A stretch of 17,837 bases of DNA from an uncultured Bacteroidales bacterium (GCA_937885465.1 CAKZZM010000037.1:1-17837); one strand, 5' to 3'. Numbered from the stretch's first letter, positions 1-8,086 are shown. The notes: generated from the sequence alone by a model not told the origin. Made by a program: numbers and translations.

Positions 1-144
1 CTCGTTCGCAAACAAACCAAACGTAATAATAAAAAATTTTGATGCGTTTGCCGTGCCACTCGCTGCTGTCTTGATGAGGTCTTTTCTATTATTACCACCG
101 TTGTTGAGCCTGATTTATTTATTTTCTTGCGTACGAACATAGCG

Positions 145-175
145 CAAAGTTACTAAAATCAGCCCAATGCACCAA
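145..175 (-). promoter_or_regulatory. Bacteroidetes-type promoter for a gene left of the window
   Basis: Read on the minus strand, TTG (175-173) lies 20 nt upstream of TAACTTTG (152-145). This matches the Bacteroidetes primary sigma consensus, TTG about 19 nt before TAnnTTTG. Transcription would start near 138 and run off the left edge. There is no ATG on that strand between 137 and 1, so the driven gene starts outside the window behind a leader of more than 130 nt, or uses another start codon. Confidence 0.6.
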
Positions 176-344
176 GCGCGGCACCCAAAATGGCATATTT
201 TTGAGTTGTAACACCCTGATTATCAGTAGTAGGCTACTGAAAATTCAAAAATGCGCGGAAAACAGGAGGATTGACTATATCTTTGTTTCGAGTTTGTTCA
301 AAGTAATAGATTTCCGAATTGATGAGCTTGACTATAGCGATCAT
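159..344 (-). pseudogene. Possible remnant of a small protein gene with an in-frame amber stop
   Basis: From an ATG at 344 the minus strand encodes 36 residues (beginning MIAIVKLINSEIYYFE) to a TAG at 236-234. The same frame stays open for 24 more codons, ending in a hydrophobic stretch (KYAILGAALGALG) before TGA at 161-159. The ATG is preceded by a GAGGGGA-like stretch. Both halves look protein-like, which suggests a decayed gene or a very small protein. I recognise no family. It may be fortuitous. Confidence 0.25.
223..240. repeat. Short perfect hairpin
   Basis: TCAGTAG (223-229) pairs with CTACTGA (234-240) across a TAGG loop. No T-run follows on either strand, so it is not a convincing terminator. 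It overlaps the amber codon of the small minus-strand frame. Role unknown. Confidence 0.35.
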
Positions 345-397
345 TTCCCCTCTATTGTAACTCTCAGGATTGAGAAATAGCGCAAAGCATCATACAT

Positions 398-429
398 TTT
401 GTAGAGAAGCGTAACAAAGCTTAGTTTTG
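398..429 (+). promoter_or_regulatory. Bacteroidetes-type promoter, probably for a short RNA
   Basis: TTTG at 398-401 is followed after 20 nt by TAGTTTTG at 422-429, a good match to TTTG-N19/20-TAnnTTTG. The predicted start near 436 is only about 30 nt before a strong terminator hairpin, and no reading frame lies between. The likely product is a short untranslated RNA. Confidence 0.5.
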
Positions 430-435
430 CAGAGC

Positions 436-508
436 AACAGCACTTTTTGTCCGGCATTATTATAAAAAAGGATTGCAACATTCCTATGTTGCAATCCTTT
501 TTCTTTTT
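436..508 (+). ncRNA. Candidate small RNA of about 70 nt
   Basis: This is defined only by its borders: a consensus-like promoter ending at 429 and a 17-bp stem terminator with a T-rich tail at 465-508. The transcript would be a single-stranded 5' part of about 30 nt followed by the terminator hairpin, the general layout of many small regulatory RNAs. I recognise no known family. The hairpin also serves the convergent rpsP transcript, so the RNA itself is inference. Confidence 0.3.
465..508. terminator. Bidirectional Rho-independent terminator downstream of rpsP
   Basis: A perfect 17-bp stem pairs 465-481 with 486-502 around the loop TCCT. On the plus strand it is followed by CTTTTT. On the minus strand the stem ends in a T-run. 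It can end the leftward rpsP transcript and any rightward transcript from the promoter at 398-429. Confidence 0.85.
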
Positions 509-522
509 AGATCCTCTGCTAA

Positions 523-546
523 GTGGTGAACGTCTCCGAACGTTCA
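523..546 (+). repeat. REP-like palindrome, family A, copy 1 (intergenic)
   Basis: Head GTGG (523-526), then a 7-bp stem (527-533 with 540-546) and the loop CTCCGA (534-539). It lies between the rpsP stop codon and its terminator, so the rpsP transcript would carry its reverse complement in the 3' UTR. The same head, stem length and loop type recur five times inside the restriction-methylation gene at 11.9-13.0 kb. Stem bases differ between copies but stay complementary. Confidence 0.75.
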
Positions 547-618
547 GATTTAAACCGTTTCCGGTGTCACCTATGCGGTGCACCGATTTGGGTTTATGAT
601 TTGCGATACAGCGAAGTG

Positions 619-1173
619 TTATTCGGCAGGAGTCTCGGCTTCTTGTGCCTCGTTTATTGCTGCCTGTGCCTCTTTTGCTGCTTCGAGGGCGGCTTGTGCC
701 TCTGCCTCGGCTGCTGCCTTACGCTTCTCGGCAAGTTCCTTAGCCTTGGCTTTGTTTTGCTCTACCTCTTGTGCGAGAAGAGCCTTGGCTGCATCTAACT
801 TCTTCTGACGCTCCAGTTGAGAAATCTTGCCGTTCTTAGCGTCTTTCTCTGCCTTCCATGCTGCAAAGCGTTTTTCTGCCTCTGCCTCATCAAATGCACC
901 TTTCTTGACGCCACCGAGCAGGTGCTTCATCAGCATTACACCCTCACCTGAGAGAATATTGCGAACGGTGTCGGTTGGCTGAGCACCAACGCCGAGCCAA
1001 TAAAGAGCACGGTCGAATTTCAAGTCAACGGTTGCAGGATTAGTGTTAGGGTTATAAGACCCAATGCGTTCGATAAATTTGCCATCGCGTGGCGAGCGGC
1101 TGTCGGCTACTATAATGTGATAGTAAGCGTAGTCTTTGTGACCATGACGAGCCAAACGAATCTTTGTTGCCAT
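619..1173 (-). CDS. rpsP: 30S ribosomal protein bS16 with long C-terminal tail
   Basis: The 184-residue product is a small-subunit protein that binds 16S rRNA early in 30S assembly. The N-terminal 85 or so residues are the conserved bS16 core: it opens MATKIRLARHGHK and carries the IVADSRSPRDGKFIERIGSYNP block. From about residue 95 the sequence is a low-complexity Ala/Lys/Glu-rich extension, probably helical or disordered, seen in Bacteroidetes bS16 and absent from the ~82-residue E. coli protein. The ATG start is fixed by the core. It is transcribed alone from a promoter at 1226-1257 and ends before the terminator at 465-508. No rimM or rpsP-operon partner is adjacent. Confidence 0.95.
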   Translation of the reverse strand: MATKIRLARHGHKDYAYYHIIVADSRSPRDGKFIERIGSYNPNTNPATVDLKFDRALYWLGVGAQPTDTVRNILSGEGVMLMKHLLGGVKKGAFDEAEAEKRFAAWKAEKDAKNGKISQLERQKKLDAAKALLAQEVEQNKAKAKELAEKRKAAAEAEAQAALEAAKEAQAAINEAQEAETPAE

Positions 1174-1225
1174 TACATTTAATTTTTAATGTTAATAATA
1201 AGTGGTTTTACCCGAAAACCCAACG

Positions 1226-1257
1226 CAAAGTTACTAATTTTATTTTTATTGAGCAAA
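1226..1257 (-). promoter_or_regulatory. rpsP promoter
   Basis: Read on the minus strand, TTTG (1257-1254) is followed after 20 nt by TAACTTTG (1233-1226), a near-perfect Bacteroidetes promoter. The predicted start near 1219 gives rpsP a 5' leader of about 45 nt. Confidence 0.75.
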
Positions 1258-1316
1258 TTTTATTTTATCATTGTGCGTTTTTAGGGCAAAAATTTTAATA
1301 TTAAGGCATTTTTTTG

Positions 1317-1324
1317 TAATTTTG
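1317..1324 (+). promoter_or_regulatory. -7 element of the holB promoter
   Basis: TAATTTTG (1317-1324) matches TAnnTTTG. The -33 region (about 1293-1297) is only T-rich. Transcription should start near 1331, after the upstream ATG at 1326, which argues that translation of holB begins at 1344 with a leader of about a dozen bases. Confidence 0.55.
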
Positions 1325-1343
1325 TATGTTATTTTGTGCAGAA

Positions 1344-2546
1344 ATGTTATTTAAGCAAGTAGTAGGTCAAGAAGAAGTTAAAAGTCGCCTGCGTGGTTTG
1401 GTTAAAAGCGGGAAAATCCCGCATGCTATGTTGTTGTCGGGCGAAGAGGGGGTGGGCAAGTTAGTACTTGCCTTGGCTTTGGCACAATATATCGTATGTG
1501 AGCGGAAAGATGAGAGTGACAGTTGCGGCGAATGTCCGAGTTGCTTGCAGTGGGGCAAATATGAGCACCCCGACTTGCATTTCGTGTTTCCCGTGGTGAA
1601 AAAGTCAGACGAAACGCCCGTGTCAGACGACTATATTGATACTTGGCGTACGATGCTGCGTAAATCACCTTATTTCGGGCTTGACGAATGGTATAACGCC
1701 ATAGGCGCAAACGGTAAGCAGGGACTCATTTATGAAAAAGAATCCTCAGAGATTCTCAGGAAATTATCCCTAAAAGCATTTGGCAACGGACCAAAGGTGG
1801 TTATTATCTGGCACCCGGAAAAGATGCACCCTAATTGCTCTAATAAATTGCTCAAGATTATAGAAGAGCCGCCGGCAGAGACTATATTTATTCTTGTTAC
1901 CGATACTCCCGAACAGGTTCTTCCTACAATACTTTCCCGTACTCAGACTATTCGCGTCGGTCGTTTGGCGGAACAGGAGATATCACTTGCACTTGCTGAA
2001 CGCTATCCTCAGTTATCGTCAACGGAGGTCATTGATGCTTCCCACCTTGCCTCGGGTAGTATGCTCAAGGCACTGAGAAATGTCGGTGCCGATGGCGAAC
2101 GAAGCGAGTTCTTAGACTGGTGGCGGATAGTGATGCGCAAGGCGTGGTTAGTCGGAAATATGAGGGATTATGACGCTCTGTTGTTCTTGAAAAAATGGAG
2201 TAGCGAGTTGAAGTATGATGATGAGAAAGAGGTGGATGAGAAAGGCAATCCTATTCAGCATCGAACCATTATCGCGGCAGGAAGGGAAGTGCAAAAAGCA
2301 TTTTTAGACTATGCTATTAGGCAGACAAGAGAAAATTATATCAGGAATTTCGGGTGTCCTCAACTTAATTATCAGACGCAAGAGGAAGGTGAGTTCTCCA
2401 CCCGCTTCGCCCCGTTTATTAATTCCAAAAATGTGGAGGCATTGGTGGAGCAGTTTACCATTGCTCGCCGCCAAATAGAGATGAACGGCAACGCAAAGAT
2501 GATATTCTTTGACTTGTGTTTGCAACTGATAGTGCTGATAAAATAA
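1344..2546 (+). CDS. holB: DNA polymerase III delta' subunit
   Basis: A 400-residue clamp-loader AAA+ ATPase subunit. It begins MLFKQVVGQEEVKSRL, the usual opening of the DnaX/HolB family. A Walker A motif (GEEGVGK) sits at residues 33-39. Four cysteines (C52, C61, C64, C67) form the zinc module. A helix with KLLKIIEEPP follows, then LSRTQTIRV, the sensor region corresponding to SRC. Delta' works with delta and tau/gamma to load the sliding clamp onto primed DNA. I prefer the ATG at 1344 over the one six codons upstream, because the promoter -7 element ends at 1324 and family homology begins at 1344. It is followed by 114 bp without a gene and then ricT. Confidence 0.92.
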   Translation: MLFKQVVGQEEVKSRLRGLVKSGKIPHAMLLSGEEGVGKLVLALALAQYIVCERKDESDSCGECPSCLQWGKYEHPDLHFVFPVVKKSDETPVSDDYIDTWRTMLRKSPYFGLDEWYNAIGANGKQGLIYEKESSEILRKLSLKAFGNGPKVVIIWHPEKMHPNCSNKLLKIIEEPPAETIFILVTDTPEQVLPTILSRTQTIRVGRLAEQEISLALAERYPQLSSTEVIDASHLASGSMLKALRNVGADGERSEFLDWWRIVMRKAWLVGNMRDYDALLFLKKWSSELKYDDEKEVDEKGNPIQHRTIIAAGREVQKAFLDYAIRQTRENYIRNFGCPQLNYQTQEEGEFSTRFAPFINSKNVEALVEQFTIARRQIEMNGNAKMIFFDLCLQLIVLIK

Positions 2547-2660
2547 GGTCGCGCTGCCGCCCCATAATCAGAGTGCAGAAAACAGGAAGAGCGTACAGTC
2601 GAGTCGTAAGCCCGCAACCTACGCAAAGAAGAAAATATAATAGGTGAAATTTGAATAGAA

Positions 2661-3851
2661 ATGGATAAATTTATATGCAATAATAATACAGGCGGTCTGT
2701 GTGCCAAAGGTTTTGTGAGAAACCCCTCACACATGTTGCCGGTTACAGACTGGTTGGCGGATTTGCCGGAGGGTATATGCGAAAGCGATCTTGTTGAAGT
2801 TCAGTTTAAGAACACTCGCAAAGGATATTATCATAATACCGCCGGTCTGCCGCTTGAAAAAGGGACCATAGTGGCAGTAGATGCTGCCCCCGGGCATGAT
2901 ATAGGTGAGGTAACGCTGACGGGAGTGCTTGTCGAGAAGCAGATGAAGAAGTATCGTATTGACCTCAGCAGATATACCATTCGTGATATTTTCCGTATCG
3001 CCACCGAAATAGATCTTATAAAGTGTGACGAGGCAAAATCTCACGAACACGAAACGATGATTAAAGCGCGGCTTATTGCCAAATCGCTCGGATTAGAGAT
3101 GAAAATAGGCGATGTAGAGTATCAGGGGGACGGAACGAAAGCCATATTCTACTATATTGCTGACGGGCGAGTCGATTTCAGGCAGTTGATAAAGATTTAT
3201 GCCGAAACATTCCGTGTGCGTATAGAGATGAAGCAGATAGGCGCAAGGCAAGAGGCGGGGCGAATAGGCGGAACGGGACCTTGTGGCAGGGAGCTGTGCT
3301 GCTCTACTTGGATGACCAATTTCCATTCGGTTGGAACGGGGGCTGCAAGAGTGCAAAATCTGTCGCTCGCACCCCAAAAACTGGCAGGGCAGTGCGCTAA
3401 ATTGAAGTGTTGCCTTAATTATGAGACCGATTGCTATGAAGAGGCAACGGCTGCTCTTCCGCCAAGAGATATAACTCTTTTTACCGTAAATTCAGAATAT
3501 TTCTTCTTCTCTGCTGATCCGCTTGCCGGTAAGGTAACTTATTCCACTGACAGGCAGACTCCCGTCAACCTTGAGACACTCACTATCGAGCAGGCGAAGA
3601 AAGTGATAGAAATGAACAAGCGCGGAGATAAACCGTTAAACCTTGGTGGCGAGCAGACATCGGCAAAAGTGACGGAGGTGGCATATCAAAACGCTGCCGG
3701 ACAAGGTTCTCTTACTCGCTTCGATAAGCAGAAGAGTGCGCAACAGGCACGCTCACAGCAGCGTGGAGAACGAGAAAACCGTCCGCCACGTGAACCGAGA
3801 CGGAGCAGATATCATGGCGATAGCGACGGATTTACGAATAGAAGAAGTTAA
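2661..3851 (+). CDS. ricT: PSP1-domain protein, RicT/YaaT-like
   Basis: The 396-residue protein belongs to the PSP1 C-terminal domain family. In Bacillus subtilis RicT (YaaT) is part of an Fe-S-containing complex with RicA and RicF that affects RNase Y-dependent RNA processing. Whether Bacteroidales use it this way is not established here. Two cysteine clusters typical of the family are visible: GPCGRELCC (C208, C213, C214) and CAKLKCC (C245, C250, C251). The last 40 or so residues are Arg/Glu/Gln-rich and look disordered. It stands between holB and gldH, only 10 nt before the latter, a gene order I associate with Bacteroidetes. Confidence 0.85.
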   Translation: MDKFICNNNTGGLCAKGFVRNPSHMLPVTDWLADLPEGICESDLVEVQFKNTRKGYYHNTAGLPLEKGTIVAVDAAPGHDIGEVTLTGVLVEKQMKKYRIDLSRYTIRDIFRIATEIDLIKCDEAKSHEHETMIKARLIAKSLGLEMKIGDVEYQGDGTKAIFYYIADGRVDFRQLIKIYAETFRVRIEMKQIGARQEAGRIGGTGPCGRELCCSTWMTNFHSVGTGAARVQNLSLAPQKLAGQCAKLKCCLNYETDCYEEATAALPPRDITLFTVNSEYFFFSADPLAGKVTYSTDRQTPVNLETLTIEQAKKVIEMNKRGDKPLNLGGEQTSAKVTEVAYQNAAGQGSLTRFDKQKSAQQARSQQRGERENRPPREPRRSRYHGDSDGFTNRRS

Positions 3852-3861
3852 ACCGATTATC

Positions 3862-4314
3862 GTGAGAAAACATATTCTAATATTAATCTTGGGTGCAGTG
3901 TTGATGGCATGTAACAATGACTATCAATACTCGCACTATGAAAGTGTACCCGAAGAGGGATGGGACAAAGACTCTGCCTTGATATTTTCGTTCAGCGTGG
4001 ACGACACCACCCACAACTATTCGATAGAGATGAATATTCGCCATAATCAGCAGTATCTTTATCAGAATATTTGGCTTTTTACGGAATTGTATGCAGATTC
4101 GGTGTTGCTTGGCAGAGATACTCTGGAGTATTATCTTGCCAATCAGCGAGGGGAGTGGCTCGGTAACGGGTCGGGACGACTGAGAGATATGCCTGCCCTG
4201 TGGCTAAATGAGATGCAATTTAATGCTGAAAGCCGATATGTGATGAAAATTTATCAAGGGATGCGAGAAGAGGAGTTAAAGGGAGTGGAAGCCATAGGAG
4301 TAATAGTGAGATAA
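3862..4314 (+). CDS. gldH: Gliding-motility-type lipoprotein GldH
   Basis: With a GTG start at 3862 the product is 150 residues. It begins with a lipoprotein signal peptide (MRKHILILILGAVLMAC) whose lipobox LMAC puts the acylated cysteine at residue 17. The rest matches the GldH pattern: YESVPEEGWDKDS near the mature N-terminus, then a beta-rich body with NIWLF and MPALWLNEMQF. GldH is needed for gliding in Flavobacterium, but homologues are widespread in non-gliding Bacteroidales, where the role is unclear. The open frame extends back to 3736, overlapping ricT by 116 bp. The GTG is preferred because it gives a proper signal peptide and sits 10 nt after the ricT stop. Confidence 0.82.
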   Translation: MRKHILILILGAVLMACNNDYQYSHYESVPEEGWDKDSALIFSFSVDDTTHNYSIEMNIRHNQQYLYQNIWLFTELYADSVLLGRDTLEYYLANQRGEWLGNGSGRLRDMPALWLNEMQFNAESRYVMKIYQGMREEELKGVEAIGVIVR

Positions 4315-4325
4315 GCAAACAGACA

Positions 4326-5084
4326 ATGGGGAAAGGTAAACTACAGAAATTCGCCATGATGCAGACGCTGCCCAATGTGTTTCAGTGTCCTGCAAAAGAT
4401 ATTCAGAATAAGGATTTTCGCAAGTCAGTGGTCGGTGAACAAAAGCAGTTTGCGGGCAAGTGGCATGAGGTGTTCGGAAACGATAATCCGATAGTGCTCG
4501 AATTAGGTTGCGGAAAAGGTGAATATACGGTAGGGCTGGCAAAGCGTTATCCCGATAAGAACTTTATTGGTGTAGATATCAAAGGAGCAAGAATGTGGAC
4601 GGGGGCGATGGAAGCATACAAAGAGGGAATTCCCAATGCCGCTTTCCTTCGTACGAATATAGAGATTATTTCGCAGTTTTTTATGCCCGATGAGGTGTCA
4701 GAGATATGGCTCACCTTTTCCGACCCGCAGATGAAGAAACCTGCCAAACGGCTTACTTCTTCCGCTTTTCTCTCGCGTTATCAACTCTTTTTAAAAGATG
4801 GCGGGCTGATTCATCTAAAGACTGATTCCCTTTTCCTTTATACCTATACTTGTGAACTGCTTAAGGCAAGCGGGATACAACCCGTTTTTCTGACCGACGA
4901 TTTATATGCTTGCCGTGAGCCGATACTCGACCTTGATATCCGCACTCACTACGAGCAGCATTGGCTTGACAGGGGACTGACAATAAAATATCTCTGTTTC
5001 CCATTGGGCAGGAGTAACCGATTCGTAGAACCTGAAGTTGAGATAGAGCAAGATACATATAGGTCTTACCATAGACGGGTTTGA
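4326..5084 (+). CDS. trmB: tRNA (guanine-N7-)-methyltransferase
   Basis: A 252-residue class I SAM-dependent methyltransferase that makes m7G46 in the tRNA variable loop. The SAM-binding motif ELGCGKG is at residues 59-65, followed by FIGVDIKGARMW. The family signature appears as IWLTFSDPQMKKPAKRLTS, where typical TrmB has FPDPW(P/H)KKRH. This is the Bacteroidetes variant, with SDPQ in place of PDPW. It is 11 nt after gldH and so likely co-transcribed. Confidence 0.92.
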   Translation: MGKGKLQKFAMMQTLPNVFQCPAKDIQNKDFRKSVVGEQKQFAGKWHEVFGNDNPIVLELGCGKGEYTVGLAKRYPDKNFIGVDIKGARMWTGAMEAYKEGIPNAAFLRTNIEIISQFFMPDEVSEIWLTFSDPQMKKPAKRLTSSAFLSRYQLFLKDGGLIHLKTDSLFLYTYTCELLKASGIQPVFLTDDLYACREPILDLDIRTHYEQHWLDRGLTIKYLCFPLGRSNRFVEPEVEIEQDTYRSYHRRV

Positions 5085-5126
5085 CAGATAAACAGCTACG
5101 CTTTGATTGTTAATTTATAATTGTAT

Positions 5127-6167
5127 ATGAGTCCAAACGATATAATATCTGCATTGCGGCAGGTCCGTTATCCGGGAACAGGGCAGGATATAGTGTCTGC
5201 CGGAATGGTGGAAGATGATATTGCGATACAAGGCTTTCGTGTCAGTTTTTCGCTAATCTTTCAAAAGGATAATGACCCCTTCCGTAAGTCACTGATTAAG
5301 GCTGCGGAGGCTGCTATTAAGACTTTTGTGAGCAAAGAGGCTGAGGTGATTATTCACGAGAAACTGCCGACTGCCGCGCCAACAGAAGAGACATGGCAGT
5401 CGCCGAATATCTTTCATAATATTATTGCTGTCAGTTCAGGTAAGGGCGGTGTGGGTAAATCAACCGTTACTGCTAATCTCGCTGTAACATTAGCGCAGGC
5501 GGGTTATCGCGTAGGACTATTAGATGCCGATATCTTCGGCCCGTCGCAACCGCGTATGTTCGGCGTTGAAGATTATCAACCTGTGGCAGAAGAGGTGAAC
5601 GGACGAAATATCATCGTGCCGGTTGAGCAATATAGGGTGAAATTGCTTTCTATCGGGTTCTTCGTAAGTGCTGACAATGCTATCGTTTGGCGTGGCGCTA
5701 TGGCATCAAACGCAATTAAACAAATGCTCAATGATGCTTATTGGGGTGAGTTAGATTATATGCTTATCGATCTCCCGCCGGGGACTTCGGATATTCACCT
5801 TACGATAGTGCAGACTCTCAAACTGACCGGTGCCATTGTCGTAACAACCCCACAACCTGTTGCTCTTATTGACGCAAGACGGGGAGTGGATATGTTCCGA
5901 AATGATAAGATTGATGTGCCTGTGCTTGGTATAATAGAGAACATGGCGTGGTTCACTCCTCGTGAGCTACCCGAAAATAAGTATTATATCTTCGGGAAAG
6001 ATGGTGGTAAGGCATTGGCAGAAGAGATGCAGGTGCCGCTACTGGGGCAGATACCGCTTGTGCAGTCAGTGCGAGAAGCAGCAGATGACGGTTTGCCTAT
6101 TGCTCTGCAAACAGGACATCCTGTAGCCCTTGCTTATCAAAATATAGTGAAATCATTTACCATTTAG
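5127..6167 (+). CDS. mrp: Mrp/ApbC-type P-loop ATPase, cysteine-free
   Basis: The 346-residue protein has an N-terminal MIP18/DUF59 domain (about 1-85) and a MinD/ParA-like ATPase. The deviant Walker A GKGGVGKS is at residues 105-112, LLDADIFGPSQPRM follows, and DLPPGTSD forms the Walker B region. The family binds Fe-S clusters and delivers them to target proteins. The usual C-terminal CxxC is missing: the matching segment reads ENMAWFTPRELPENKYYIFG, and the whole protein contains no cysteine. ATG 5127 is chosen over TTG 5121. It follows trmB by 42 bp. Confidence 0.9.
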   Translation: MSPNDIISALRQVRYPGTGQDIVSAGMVEDDIAIQGFRVSFSLIFQKDNDPFRKSLIKAAEAAIKTFVSKEAEVIIHEKLPTAAPTEETWQSPNIFHNIIAVSSGKGGVGKSTVTANLAVTLAQAGYRVGLLDADIFGPSQPRMFGVEDYQPVAEEVNGRNIIVPVEQYRVKLLSIGFFVSADNAIVWRGAMASNAIKQMLNDAYWGELDYMLIDLPPGTSDIHLTIVQTLKLTGAIVVTTPQPVALIDARRGVDMFRNDKIDVPVLGIIENMAWFTPRELPENKYYIFGKDGGKALAEEMQVPLLGQIPLVQSVREAADDGLPIALQTGHPVALAYQNIVKSFTI

Positions 6168-6189
6168 TCATTTTTAATTTTTCATTTTA

Positions 6190-7545
6190 TTGGCTCCCGA
6201 CGAACTTGGCACTGAACGAATACGGACGCTGCTTTTTAAGTATGCGTTACCCGCGATAATAGCGATGACGGCATCATCGCTATATAATATCGTGGACTCT
6301 ATCTTCATCGGTCATGGTGTCGGGTCGCTCGCTCTTGCAGGACTAACTATCGCCAAGCCTTTTATGGATATATGTGCCGCTTTCGGTTCGCTAATAGGTG
6401 TAGGAGCGGGCACGCTTGTCGCTATCAGACTCGGTGAAAGGAAAAACGAAGAGGCTGCGAAGGTGCTGGGCAATGTTCTGCTTCTTAACATAGGACTTTC
6501 TTTAATCGTGATGTTAGCGGGAGTCATCTTCCTTGACCCGATACTTGTTGCTTTTGGCGCTTCTGACGATACTCTCTCTTTTGCAAGAGATTATATGCTT
6601 ATTATCTTGCTCGGGAATGTGCCTACTCATCTCTATTTCGGTCTGAATAATGTATTGCGTTCATCCGGACATCCCTATAAAGCGATGACTGCCACAATAG
6701 GAGCGGTGCTGCTCAATGTTATTCTTGACCCGATTTTTATATTCACGCTGGATATGGGGGTGCGCGGGGCTGCATTGGCAACTGTCATTTCGCAATGTGT
6801 TGCTGTACTATGGCAGTTAACTAATTTCTTGGATAAGAATGAGGTTCTGCATTTCCGTAAAGGGATGTGGCGCATCGATTGGCAGATTGGACTTGAAATG
6901 ACGGCAATCGGGCTATCACCGTTCTTGATGAACCTGGCGCATTGCTTAGTTGTTGTTATTCTCAATAATCAACTGAAAAAATACGGAGGAGACCTTGCTA
7001 TTGCCGCGTACGGCGTAATAAATCGCTATACCTTCGTCTTTTGTATGATTGTGATGGGGCTTAATCAGGGTATGCAACCGATAGCGGGGTATAACTATGG
7101 CGCTAAGCATTTTGACCGTGTTATGCGAGTATTCTCACTTACTGCCATTGCTGCCACTTGCGTTACCACGACCGTCTTCTTGCTCGGAGAGATATTCCCC
7201 GAAGCGATGGTGAGAATATTCACTCACGACCCTCAACTTGTTGATATATCCGTTTATGCCATTCGCATTATCGTTTCAGTGTTTTTCCTTATCGGTTTTC
7301 AGATGGTGACCGGTAACTTCTTCACCTCATTGGGAATGGCAAAAAAAGCGATATTTCTATCGCTTACTCGGCAAGTGCTTTTTCTTGTGCCGCTTGCCCT
7401 TTTACTTCCGCTTATACCTATTGAAGGGGGAATATGGGGATTGAACGGTGTTTGGTGGTCAATGCCTATATCAGACGCAATGTCAGCTTTCGTTGCCGCC
7501 TTGTTGCTCACAAGGCAAATAAAAACATTTAACCCAAATCGCTAA
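6190..7545 (+). CDS. MATE family multidrug/Na+ efflux protein
   Basis: A 451-residue, highly hydrophobic inner-membrane protein with about 12 membrane segments in two related halves. It opens LGTERIRTLLFKYALPAIIAMTASSLYN, with a spaced IFIGHGVGSLALAGL block, as in Bacteroidetes MATE exporters. The second half has the typical GLNQGMQPIAGYNYGA. MATE proteins export cationic or other compounds in exchange for Na+ or H+; the substrate cannot be read from the sequence. The start must be TTG at 6190, because a stop lies five codons upstream (6175) and the next ATG would remove the first helix. It is 22 nt after mrp. Confidence 0.9.
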   Translation: MAPDELGTERIRTLLFKYALPAIIAMTASSLYNIVDSIFIGHGVGSLALAGLTIAKPFMDICAAFGSLIGVGAGTLVAIRLGERKNEEAAKVLGNVLLLNIGLSLIVMLAGVIFLDPILVAFGASDDTLSFARDYMLIILLGNVPTHLYFGLNNVLRSSGHPYKAMTATIGAVLLNVILDPIFIFTLDMGVRGAALATVISQCVAVLWQLTNFLDKNEVLHFRKGMWRIDWQIGLEMTAIGLSPFLMNLAHCLVVVILNNQLKKYGGDLAIAAYGVINRYTFVFCMIVMGLNQGMQPIAGYNYGAKHFDRVMRVFSLTAIAATCVTTTVFLLGEIFPEAMVRIFTHDPQLVDISVYAIRIIVSVFFLIGFQMVTGNFFTSLGMAKKAIFLSLTRQVLFLVPLALLLPLIPIEGGIWGLNGVWWSMPISDAMSAFVAALLLTRQIKTFNPNR

Positions 7546-7564
7546 TGTTCGATTTGGGTTAAAT
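7527..7564. terminator. Terminator between converging genes
   Basis: A perfect 15-bp stem (7527-7541 with 7550-7564) encloses an 8-nt loop that contains the MATE stop codon. On the minus strand the stem is followed by GTTTTTATTT, a good T-tract for the leftward gene. On the plus strand the T-tract is poor. Confidence 0.82.
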
Positions 7565-7574
7565 CAATTCTACC

Positions 7575-8042
7575 TTATCTCGCTTCTAAGTTGAAGAACT
7601 CAATGGTTATCACGTCGTCCGTCGGCTCAATGAGAACAACATCGCGGATAAAGCCGGTAAGGGGATTAAAATATACTTGGGCTTCTTTGAACCATTTCTG
7701 AACGAGTTTCTTCTTCGGGTAGAGATAGACCATATCCCCCATTTGCTCTACTCTGTACTCCGAGCAGTTGCGTATCGTTTCGCTGTTGAAAAATCTCTGA
7801 GTGAAAAGTCGCAGTTCTTTTGGTATATCTTCTTCTCTCGCGTTTTCATATACCCATTGAATAAGTCCTAATGCATCGTAGGAGAAATGTCCGTACTGAA
7901 CCTTTACAGAGTCGGGTACATCGGCTGTGCGCGACATCTTAAAATCTGACTCGCAGTGCGTAAAGCGGGTGGGGTGAACGTTGGCAGTCAGCGGAAGGGA
8001 AAGCAGTAAAAAAAAGGCGAATATGTAAAAGTGCTGTTTCAT
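7575..8042 (-). CDS. Short secreted LolA-like protein
   Basis: 155 residues from the ATG at 8042, giving a clean signal peptide (MKQHFYIFAFFLLLSLPLTA); an ATG three codons upstream is possible. The C-terminal half (MVYLYPKKKLVQKWFKEAQVYFN, then DVVLIEPTDDVITIEFFN) resembles the LolA outer-membrane lipoprotein carrier fold, in which a periplasmic chaperone carries lipoproteins. At 155 residues it is shorter than usual LolA (about 200), so it may be a LolA-related protein of other function. It is the last gene of the minus-strand run and ends 10 nt before the shared terminator. Confidence 0.6.
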   Translation of the reverse strand: MKQHFYIFAFFLLLSLPLTANVHPTRFTHCESDFKMSRTADVPDSVKVQYGHFSYDALGLIQWVYENAREEDIPKELRLFTQRFFNSETIRNCSEYRVEQMGDMVYLYPKKKLVQKWFKEAQVYFNPLTGFIRDVVLIEPTDDVITIEFFNLEAR

Positions 8043-8086
8043 GTCAAACATTATTCATTAAGCCGTAAACATTAATAATCTGCTTT

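Noticed and set aside
523..808. Plus-strand frames opposite rpsP
   Set aside because: They are antisense shadows of the Ala-rich bS16 tail, low in complexity and without homology or promoter.
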